DNA from: Burkholderiaceae bacterium
GTDB taxonomy: Bacteria; Pseudomonadota; Gammaproteobacteria; Burkholderiales; Burkholderiaceae
Assembly: GCA_947457745.1 (NCBI GenBank)
Contig: CANGWT010000126.1
Location: 1-5,214, forward strand
Reading direction: 5' to 3'
DNA length: 5,214 nucleotides
Part shown: one piece after another, positions 1-5,214 of the stretch
How positions within the stretch are numbered: position 1 is the first letter of the stretch
Layout: every line of letters begins with the position of its first letter
Notes under the pieces: model-generated
What the model saw: the letters and a program-made list of their open reading frames with translations, nothing else
The model's database searches: none
Told to the model about the DNA's origin: nothing
Position numbers and translations under genes: made by a program

Positions 1-44
1 AAATGGCAACCGGCTTCCAGCATTTGACGCATAGTTACTGACAT
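1..44 (-). CDS. rpsB: 30S ribosomal protein S2, N-terminal fragment (partial, runs off left edge)
   Basis: Read on the minus strand from the ATG at 44-42, the window encodes MSVTMRQMLEAGCH, with the next codon cut by the window edge. This matches the conserved start of bacterial ribosomal protein S2 (typically MxxxTMRQMLEAGVHFGHQ in proteobacteria). S2 is a late-assembling small-subunit protein that joins the 30S subunit near S1. A strong Shine-Dalgarno lies just upstream (47-54), which fixes the start. Only 14 full codons are visible, so integrity of the rest cannot be judged. Residue 13 is Cys where many relatives have Val; I take this as lineage variation. rpsB is usually followed by tsf, which would lie outside the window. 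It is transcribed divergently from map. Confidence 0.9.
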   Translation of the reverse strand, partial: MSVTMRQMLEAGCH

Positions 45-46
45 AA

Positions 47-54
47 CTTCTCCT
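47..54 (-). promoter_or_regulatory. Shine-Dalgarno of rpsB
   Basis: The minus strand reads AGGAGAAG, two bases (TT) before the rpsB ATG. The AGGAG core lies about five bases from the start codon, close to ideal spacing. It is much stronger than anything before map or glnD, as expected for a highly expressed ribosomal protein gene. One base 5' of it lies the ACCCU element (60-56) that could pair with the leader loop. Confidence 0.85.
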
Positions 55-55
55 A

Positions 56-119
56 AGGGTTGGTTTCTGAGATTGAGTCCTAGCTGCGCTAAAAAGCGCC
101 ACCCTGGAAGGCTCAACCC
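56..119 (-). promoter_or_regulatory. Structured rpsB 5' leader, candidate S2 autoregulatory RNA
   Basis: Seen in the sequence, as minus-strand RNA: an outer stem pairs 119-109 (GGGUUGAGCCU) with 81-70 (AGGACUCAAUCU), giving 11 pairs including two G-U, with A78 bulged. Inside it is a perfect hairpin, GCGCU (99-95), UUUU loop, AGCGC (90-86). The internal-loop segment AGGGU (105-101) is exactly complementary to ACCCU (60-56), which ends one base before the Shine-Dalgarno, so a pseudoknot is possible. Known: E. coli rpsB is autoregulated by S2 through its structured 5' leader. Inference: this leader is the local counterpart, and S2 binding would control access to the ribosome-binding site. The pairing is by eye, with no energy calculation or covariation. 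Confidence 0.5.
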
Positions 120-152
120 GCGATTTCAGCTCAAAATTGACCTGAGAAATAA

Positions 153-180
153 ATTATAGCTTAAATATCAATGGTCTAGA
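153..180 (-). promoter_or_regulatory. Probable sigma70-type promoter of rpsB
   Basis: The minus strand has a perfect TATAAT -10 box at 158-153. The best -35 match at workable spacing is TCTAGA (180-175, 16-bp spacer), only 3 of 6 to TTGACA, so the -35 is weak. Transcription would start around 143-147 and give a leader of roughly 100 nt, which contains the whole predicted fold. A TTGATA at 171-166 lies only 7 bp from the -10 and cannot serve as its -35. Confidence 0.5.
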
Positions 181-220
181 CGCCCCACCCCGAGCACCTC
201 ACTCAAAAACCTGCTCTGAA

Positions 221-262
221 ATACCATTAAATGGTGTATCTGCCTATTTATTAGGCATCTAC
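221..262. repeat. Two adjacent inverted repeats in the rpsB-map intergenic region
   Basis: First repeat: ACCAT (223-227), TAA spacer, ATGGT (231-235), a perfect 5-bp dyad flanked by AT-rich sequence. Second: TGCCTA (241-246), TTTAT spacer, TAGGCA (252-257), a perfect 6-bp dyad. The second can be extended across a 2-nt mismatch by GTA (236-238) with TAC (260-262). They overlap a weak possible map promoter (-35-like TTAAAT 227-232, -10-like TATTAG 249-254, 16-bp spacer). There is no T-run after the second repeat, so it does not look like an intrinsic terminator. They could be operator sites, a leader hairpin of map mRNA, or chance. The dyads are certain; a function is not. Confidence 0.35.
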
Positions 263-286
263 CCACTAGCAAAAAGCCTCAAGTCG

Positions 287-297
287 TTGATAATCAA
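287..297. repeat. 11-bp dyad immediately before the map start codon
   Basis: TTGAT, A, ATCAA is a perfect inverted repeat ending three bases before the map ATG at 301. A one-base loop is too tight for an RNA hairpin, so if functional it would be a protein-binding site on DNA. It overlaps the only Shine-Dalgarno-like bases before map (AAGG, 296-299). A dyad of this length could easily be chance. Confidence 0.25.
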
Positions 298-300
298 GGC

Positions 301-1137
301 ATGAATAGTGTATTTACCGCCGAAAAAGATATCCAAGGGATGCGCGAAGCTGGCCGCTTAGCCAGCGAAGTTCTTGACCACATTGCCCCGCACGTAAATG
401 CTGGTGTCAGTACGGCTGAACTAGATCGCATCTGCCATGAATACATGCGCGACGTCCAAAAGACCATTCCCGCCCCACTGAACTACCAGCCGCCCGGCTA
501 TCCACCCTTCCCGGCATCTATCTGCACCTCTGTTAATGACGTGATTTGCCATGGCATTCCTGGCGAGAAGATTTTAAAAACCGGTGATGTTGTAAACCTG
601 GATATCACTGTGATTACGCCTGATGGCTACTACGGCGATACCAGCCGCATGTTTATGGTTGGTGAAGTTTCAGTATTAGCTAAACGCCTTACCCAAATTA
701 CTTTTGAATGTATGTGGCTTGGGATTGCACAAGTGAAACCTGGCGCATCTCTGGGTGATATTGGGCATGTCATTCAGACCCATGCTGAAAAAGCCGGTTA
801 TTCAGTTGTTCGTGAATATTGTGGTCATGGCATTGGCAAAGTGTTTCATCAAGATCCACAGATTCTTCACTACGGCCGTCCTGGCACCGGTGAAAAGCTA
901 AAAGAAGGTATGACCTTCACCATTGAGCCGATGATCAATGCAGGTAAGCGTGATATTCGGACAATGCCTGATCAATGGACGGTGAAAACTAAAGACCGCA
1001 GCCTCTCAGCACAATGGGAGCACACGCTCTTGGTAACAGCCACTGGAGTTGAGGTATTAACCTGGTCGGAGGGTAGTAATCCTATTCCTGATTGCGTTAA
1101 AGGTCTCGCATTTAGACCAAATCTAGCCAACGCTTAA
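301..1137 (+). CDS. map: Type I methionine aminopeptidase
   Basis: Cytosolic metalloprotease that removes the N-terminal methionine from new proteins when the second residue is small, after deformylation. The 278-residue product is a single pita-bread fold (about residues 10-255). All expected active-site residues are visible: His84 (ICHGIP), metal ligands Asp101 (LDITV), Asp113 (YGDTSR), His176 (CGHGIG), Glu209 (TIEP) and Glu240 (QWEHT), plus His183. It is slightly longer than E. coli MAP (264 residues) because of a C-terminal tail after about residue 255. I chose the ATG at 301 because it gives the usual family N-terminus and no other start codon lies in frame back to the stop at 217-219. 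A start at 340 would cut the conserved first helix. The Shine-Dalgarno is poor: AAGG one base from the ATG. The gene ends in tandem in-frame stops, TAA TGA. No convincing promoter was found; TTGACC (137-142) with TTAAAT (161-166) is one weak candidate. glnD follows after 22 nt. Confidence 0.97.
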   Translation: MNSVFTAEKDIQGMREAGRLASEVLDHIAPHVNAGVSTAELDRICHEYMRDVQKTIPAPLNYQPPGYPPFPASICTSVNDVICHGIPGEKILKTGDVVNLDITVITPDGYYGDTSRMFMVGEVSVLAKRLTQITFECMWLGIAQVKPGASLGDIGHVIQTHAEKAGYSVVREYCGHGIGKVFHQDPQILHYGRPGTGEKLKEGMTFTIEPMINAGKRDIRTMPDQWTVKTKDRSLSAQWEHTLLVTATGVEVLTWSEGSNPIPDCVKGLAFRPNLANA

Positions 1138-1159
1138 TGACTCAATTAGTTCAAGCGTA

Positions 1160-3763
1160 ATGGGGCAAACTCTCGCAGCAATCAAGCCTATTGCAGATAT
1201 CGCCAGCCTAAGGGCTGCACGCGAGTTGGTCTATGCCGATTTTCGCGAACATCAAGTTGTTGGGCGATTAACCAAGCAATTGAGCAAGCTCAGCGATGAA
1301 CTTCTCATCAGCTTATGGGATTCCTGTGATTTAAATTCGGATGCTGCACTTGTAGCAGTAGGTGGATTTGGCAGGGGCGCACTCTTTCCCTATTCCGATA
1401 TTGATATTCTCATTTTGCTACCTGCAGATAAGCAATACTTTGAGGATGTACTGGCCAGCAAAATTGAAAAGTTTGTAGCTCAATGCTGGGATACCGGATT
1501 AGAAATTGGCTCCTCAGTGAGAACCGTTGCTGAGTGTACATCTGAGGCAGAGCAAGACATTACCGTTCGCACCTCCCTACTTGAAGCAAGACTCATCTGT
1601 GGCAAGAAAGCCCTCTTCAAAGAGTTTGAATCTGTTTATGAAAAGACTTTGGACCCCAAGTCATTCTTTCAGGCTAAGCTAGCAGAGCAAATCCAGCGCC
1701 ACTATAAATATCAAGACACGCCCTACTCTTTAGAGCCCAACTGTAAAGAGAGTCCTGGCGGCTTACGTGACCTACAGGTGATCTCTTGGGTCAGCAAAGC
1801 AGCCCACTTAGGCAATACATTTAAAGATCTCAGTCTTGCTGGACTCATTACCCAACGCGAGTTAACTGAGCTCAATCGCAACCAGCGTTTTTTAGAGACT
1901 CTGCGCGCCAATTTGCACCTACTAGCGAAGCGCAGGCAAGATGTTTTGGTGTTTGACTTACAGACACCGTTAGCAGCAGTCATGGGAATCCAAGAGGAAT
2001 CCTCTAGACTTGCTAGTGAAGCCATCATGCGCCGCTATTACTGGGCAGCTAAAGCAGTCAATCAGTTAAATGATGTACTACTTCAAAATATTGAAGCACT
2101 CCTTTTTCCTCAAGAATCTAGGACGACCCATGCCATTGCTGGCGAAGGTAATGAGTGCTTTATTGAGCGTCAAGGCGTCCTTGATATTACTGACCCACAG
2201 TTATTTCAGAAGCATCCAGAACAAATTTTGCGAACTTTTTTGGTATTCGCGCAAACAGCGAACGTCAAGAGCTTATCAGCAACGATCTTTAGAGCCTTGT
2301 ATAACGCTCGCCAAAAGATGGACGGTCAATGGCGCAAAGATCCAGTCAATCGCGCACTCTTTATTGAAATCCTTAAAGAGCCTGAAGGAGTCAGTCGCTC
2401 GTTCCAACTCATGAACCGCACTAGCGTTCTTGGTCGCTATATGCCCGCTTTCAGAAGAATCGTTGGTCAGATGCAGCATGACTTGTTTCACGTTTACACA
2501 GTGGATCAACATATCCTAATGGTGTTACGGAATGTGCGCCGCTTTATGGTGGTTGAGCATACGCACGAGTTTCCTTTTTGTAGCAGTCTGATTGCCCATT
2601 TTGAAAAGCCTTGGCTATTAGTCATAGCTGCGCTCTTTCATGACATTGCTAAGGGACGTGGCGGCGATCACTCTGAGCTTGGCAAGTCAGACATGCGTAA
2701 GTTTGCCAAAGATCATGGCTTAGATAAGGCAGATACCGAGCTCTTAATTTGGCTAGTTGCAGAACACTTGAATATGAGCCAAGTTGCCCAGAAACAAGAT
2801 ATTACTGATCCCGATGTGGTGCAAGCGTTTGCTAAAAAGGTGGGTGATGAGCGCCACCTTACCGCACTGTATCTATTGACCGTAGCTGATGTCCGCGGCA
2901 CCAGCCCCAAAGTATGGAATGCTTGGAAAGGCAAACTCCTAGAGGACCTCTATCGAGTAACCTTGCGTGTATTAGGTGGGGCAAAGCCAGATGCTTCCTC
3001 CGAACTTGCACAACATCAAGAAGAATCCCGCGCCATGTTGCGCCTCAATGCAATTGAAGATTCCGCTTATGAAAATCTCTGGAAGCAATTGGATGTTGCC
3101 TTCTTCTTGCGCCAAGATGCTGCCGATATTGCTTGGTTAACTCGCCACCTATTTAACAGAGTGGATAGCGAAACGCCGGTCGTGCGCGCTCGTCTCTCCC
3201 CTGTTGGAGAGGGATTGCAGGTTGCTGTCTATATTAAGGATCAAGAAGACCTTTTCGCCAGAATTTGCGCCTACTTTGAACGCCATGGCTTCTCGATTTG
3301 GGATGCCCGCATTCACACTACAAAGCACGGCTATGCACTTGATACTTTCCAAATCTCAGGCAGTAATTTGGTAGATGAAGGCGGAAGTTACCGAGATCTT
3401 ATTCAGTTGGTAGAGCATGAACTCACAGCGGCACTCCAGCACAACGATCCTCTGCCATCACCTAGCATGGGTAGACTCTCAAGACAGTCTCGCACCTTCC
3501 CTATTCAGCCACGCGTCCACATGACGCCAGATGAACGCGGACATTACTATGCGCTATCTCTCTCAGCAAGCGATCGCACCGGCCTACTCTATGCAATCTC
3601 TAGAGTCTTGGCCAAACATCAAGTTTCTTTACATACCGCGCGCATCAATACATTGGGTGAGCGAGTGGAGGATGTATTCCTATTGGATGCGGCTAACTTG
3701 AGTAAGAACCCTAAGCTGCAGATCTTGTTGGAGACAGATTTACTCGAGGCTTTAGGGGCTTAA
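1160..3763 (+). CDS. glnD: Bifunctional [protein-PII] uridylyltransferase / uridylyl-removing enzyme
   Basis: Nitrogen sensor that adds UMP to PII proteins (GlnB/GlnK) when glutamine is low and removes it when glutamine is high, thereby controlling glutamine synthetase and NtrBC signalling. The 867-residue product is full length (E. coli GlnD is 890). Domains in order: nucleotidyltransferase with GGFGR (68-72) and the metal-binding pair Asp80/Asp82 (YSDID); the conserved GlnD segment ESPGGLRDLQ (197-206); HD hydrolase domain with His444, His451, the His494-Asp495 pair (LFHDIAKGRGGDH) and Asp577 (TVADVRG); ACT1 (about 688-760) and ACT2 (about 797-865), which bind glutamine. No other start codon is in frame between the stop at 1124-1126 and the ATG at 1160, so that start is used although no good Shine-Dalgarno precedes it. 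Coupling to map translation is plausible, since map ends 22 nt upstream. Its TAA overlaps the ligA stop. No sign of damage or transfer. Confidence 0.97.
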   Translation: MGQTLAAIKPIADIASLRAARELVYADFREHQVVGRLTKQLSKLSDELLISLWDSCDLNSDAALVAVGGFGRGALFPYSDIDILILLPADKQYFEDVLASKIEKFVAQCWDTGLEIGSSVRTVAECTSEAEQDITVRTSLLEARLICGKKALFKEFESVYEKTLDPKSFFQAKLAEQIQRHYKYQDTPYSLEPNCKESPGGLRDLQVISWVSKAAHLGNTFKDLSLAGLITQRELTELNRNQRFLETLRANLHLLAKRRQDVLVFDLQTPLAAVMGIQEESSRLASEAIMRRYYWAAKAVNQLNDVLLQNIEALLFPQESRTTHAIAGEGNECFIERQGVLDITDPQLFQKHPEQILRTFLVFAQTANVKSLSATIFRALYNARQKMDGQWRKDPVNRALFIEILKEPEGVSRSFQLMNRTSVLGRYMPAFRRIVGQMQHDLFHVYTVDQHILMVLRNVRRFMVVEHTHEFPFCSSLIAHFEKPWLLVIAALFHDIAKGRGGDHSELGKSDMRKFAKDHGLDKADTELLIWLVAEHLNMSQVAQKQDITDPDVVQAFAKKVGDERHLTALYLLTVADVRGTSPKVWNAWKGKLLEDLYRVTLRVLGGAKPDASSELAQHQEESRAMLRLNAIEDSAYENLWKQLDVAFFLRQDAADIAWLTRHLFNRVDSETPVVRARLSPVGEGLQVAVYIKDQEDLFARICAYFERHGFSIWDARIHTTKHGYALDTFQISGSNLVDEGGSYRDLIQLVEHELTAALQHNDPLPSPSMGRLSRQSRTFPIQPRVHMTPDERGHYYALSLSASDRTGLLYAISRVLAKHQVSLHTARINTLGERVEDVFLLDAANLSKNPKLQILLETDLLEALGA

Positions 3764-3775
3764 GCCAAGAGTAGA
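3739..3775. terminator. Imperfect hairpin across the glnD/ligA stop codons, possible shared 3'-end element
   Basis: On the plus strand TTTACTC (3739-3745) pairs with GAGTAGA (3769-3775, one G-U). After a 2x2 internal loop, GGCTT (3748-3752) pairs with AAGCC (3762-3766), leaving a 9-nt loop: 12 pairs in total. The same fold is available to the ligA transcript, losing only the G-U pair. The centre also contains the 10-bp palindrome GGCTTAAGCC (3757-3766) over both stops. There is no T-run on either side, so it is not a classical intrinsic terminator. It could stabilise 3' ends or aid Rho-dependent termination, or it may be a by-product of coding constraint. Confidence 0.3.
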
Positions 3776-5214
3776 AGCATGCTTGCTTCATCAATCACCG
3801 GAACGCCTAGCTCTTCTGCTTTGGTGAGCTTGCTGCCAGCATCCGTGCCGGCCACTAAATAGTCAGTTTTCTTGGAGACAGATCCAGCGACTTTGGCACC
3901 TGCTTTTTCGAGAAGATCTTTTGCTTCATCTCTTGTCATGGTCGGGAATGTACCCGTGAGTACAAAGGTTTTTCCTGCTACTGCTGCGCTAATGACTTTT
4001 TCTTCTACAGAGAGCTGCATACCTGAAGCCAGTAGTTGCTCTATCACTTCACGGTTATGAGCTTCTTCCATAAAGCTAGTGATGGAGTCTGCGACTACAG
4101 GACCAACATCTTTTACTGTCAATAAGTCTTCGAGGGTGGCATCCATGAGGGCGTGCATAGATTGATAGTGATTGGCCAAATCTTTGGCGGTAGTCTCACC
4201 CACATGACGAATGCCTAACGCAAAGATGAATCTTGCTAGCGTAGTGTTTCTGGATTGATTGATTGCTGCTATGAGGTTATCAGCAGATTTCTCACCCATA
4301 CGCTCTAGATTGGCGATTGCTGCAAAGCCGAGGCGATAAAGATCGGCAGGCGTTCTGACTAGATTGTGATCAACTAACTGATCGACAATCTTCTCGCCCA
4401 AGCCTTCAATATCTAATGCACGTCTATGCGCAAAATGAATTAATGCTTGCTTGCGTTGGGCTCCACAAAATAAGCCACCACTACAGCGGGCAATGGCTTC
4501 ATCAGCCAAGCGCTCAATATGGGAATCGCATACCGGACAATTTTTTGGCATTACAAATTCTGTTGCGTTTTTTGGTCGACGCTCTTTAAGCACCGAAACC
4601 ACTTCCGGAATGACATCGCCTGCTCTTCTGACGGAAACGGTATCGCCAATGCGGACATCCTTGCGCTTGACTTCGTCTTCATTGTGCAGAGTGGCATTGG
4701 TGACGATAACTCCACCTACCTCTACGGAAGCAAGTCTTGCAACTGGTGTAATGGCACCAGTGCGTCCAACTTGGACATCAATACCGAGCACAGTGGTTAA
4801 AGCTTCCTGCGCTGGAAACTTATGAGCCAAGGCAAAGCGTGGGGCTCTAGATACAAAGCCCAGCTTAGCTTGCTCTGCAAAAGAGTTGACCTTATAGACC
4901 ACACCATCAATGTCATAAGGTAAAGAATCGCGCTTCGTACCAACTTGGTTGTAGAAGGCCAAAATATCACCTACTGATTTGAGAACACGGCGCTCAGCGC
5001 AAACTGGTAAACCCAACTTCACGTAAGCGTTGAGGAGCTCTTCATGGGTTTTTGGTAGCCAAGACTGTGGCTCCAGGGCTCCTAGCCCATAAGCAAAGAA
5101 AGAGAGTGGTCTTTTGGCAGTAATCTTCGAATCTAGTTGCCGCAAACTTCCTGCGGCAGCGTTACGGGGGTTGGCGAATTCTTTCTCACCCTGGGCGGCA
5201 GCTTGCGCATTCAT
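3760..5214 (-). CDS. ligA: NAD+-dependent DNA ligase, C-terminal part (partial, 5' end beyond right edge)
   Basis: Seals nicks in duplex DNA using NAD+, joining Okazaki fragments and finishing repair. The visible 484 residues (numbered from the right edge) begin in the adenylation domain at FANPRNAAAGSLRQLD. Nucleotide-binding motifs follow: DIDGVVYKV (101-109) and HKFPAQE (131-137, Lys132). Next come the OB fold (about 147-215, VGRTGAITPVA), a four-cysteine zinc finger (Cys226, Cys229, Cys244, Cys250, spacing x2-x14-x5 as in E. coli LigA), helix-hairpin-helix repeats (about 265-385, including ERMGEKSADN and GIRHVGE), and a BRCT domain (about 409-484). By comparison with E. coli LigA (671 residues), about 190 residues are missing: domain Ia and the catalytic KxDG lysine. 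The Met encoded at the window edge is therefore internal, not the start. It converges on glnD with a 4-nt overlap at TTAA. The visible part is intact. Confidence 0.96.
   Translation of the reverse strand: MNAQAAAQGEKEFANPRNAAAGSLRQLDSKITAKRPLSFFAYGLGALEPQSWLPKTHEELLNAYVKLGLPVCAERRVLKSVGDILAFYNQVGTKRDSLPYDIDGVVYKVNSFAEQAKLGFVSRAPRFALAHKFPAQEALTTVLGIDVQVGRTGAITPVARLASVEVGGVIVTNATLHNEDEVKRKDVRIGDTVSVRRAGDVIPEVVSVLKERRPKNATEFVMPKNCPVCDSHIERLADEAIARCSGGLFCGAQRKQALIHFAHRRALDIEGLGEKIVDQLVDHNLVRTPADLYRLGFAAIANLERMGEKSADNLIAAINQSRNTTLARFIFALGIRHVGETTAKDLANHYQSMHALMDATLEDLLTVKDVGPVVADSITSFMEEAHNREVIEQLLASGMQLSVEEKVISAAVAGKTFVLTGTFPTMTRDEAKDLLEKAGAKVAGSVSKKTDYLVAGTDAGSKLTKAEELGVPVIDEASMLLLLA

Noticed and set aside
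86..99. GCGCT-AAAA-AGCGC hairpin as an intrinsic terminator.
   Set aside because: No T-run follows on either strand and it lies inside the rpsB leader, so a structural role in that leader is more likely.
166..171. TTGATA on the minus strand as the -35 of the rpsB promoter.
   Set aside because: It lies only 7 bp from the TATAAT box, and no -10-like sequence lies 16-18 bp downstream of it.
340..342. Alternative map start at the ATG of MREAGR, with AAGGG just upstream.
   Set aside because: It would remove the conserved first 13 residues found in family members, and the 301 start matches the usual N-terminus.
1723..3352. Several 67-114 codon frames inside glnD on both strands.
   Set aside because: They lie within well-conserved GlnD coding sequence, resemble no known protein, and have no ribosome-binding or promoter signals that I can see.
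4451..4825. Plus-strand open frames of 124 and 93 codons opposite ligA.
   Set aside because: The translations show no recognisable domain, and they lie opposite the strongly conserved OB-fold and zinc-finger region of ligA. They are shadows.
5212..5214. An ATG exactly at the right edge that would make ligA a complete 484-residue gene.
   Set aside because: It falls inside the adenylation domain just before FANPRNAAAGS, where E. coli LigA has Ile-Asn. The KxDG motif and domain Ia must lie further upstream, so the gene is simply cut by the window.
1..5214. Mobile elements, CRISPR arrays, tRNA/rRNA genes, or a novel defence or biosynthetic system.
   Set aside because: Apart from the 256-base rpsB-map spacer, nearly all of the window is coding sequence of rpsB, map, glnD and ligA. 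I saw no direct-repeat arrays, transposase-like frames or structural RNA signatures.

Overview
The window is ordinary housekeeping DNA from a proteobacterium, most likely a betaproteobacterium of the Burkholderiaceae/Polynucleobacter type. This rests on the protein sequences (MAP, GlnD, LigA and the S2 N-terminus), on map-glnD lying divergent from rpsB, and on a base composition near half G+C, which is low for Burkholderia but normal for Polynucleobacter. The genus is inference from remembered sequence style; no database was searched.

Layout: (1) 1-44, minus strand: the first 14 codons of rpsB (ribosomal protein S2), running off the left edge. (2) 45-300: a divergent intergenic region. Its rpsB side holds a strong Shine-Dalgarno, a leader RNA that can fold into a long stem plus a possible pseudoknot next to the Shine-Dalgarno, and a perfect TATAAT box. 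Its map side holds three short inverted repeats and no clear promoter. (3) 301-1137, plus: map, type I methionine aminopeptidase, complete. (4) 1160-3763, plus: glnD, the PII uridylyltransferase/uridylyl-removing enzyme, complete, 22 nt after map and probably co-transcribed with it. (5) 3760-5214, minus: the C-terminal 484 codons of ligA, NAD+-dependent DNA ligase, converging on glnD. Their TAA stop codons overlap within a 4-nt TTAA, and an imperfect hairpin spans the junction.

How the genes relate: rpsB and map both serve protein synthesis (small-subunit assembly; N-terminal methionine removal) and are transcribed divergently. glnD senses glutamine and sets the uridylylation state of PII proteins. 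ligA seals nicks in replication and repair and has no functional link to its neighbours. I found no mobile element, CRISPR array, tRNA/rRNA, toxin-antitoxin or defence gene. All three long reading frames are intact and keep the family residues I could check. The points worth a second look are regulatory: the rpsB leader fold, the hairpin over the glnD/ligA stops, and the inverted repeats before map.
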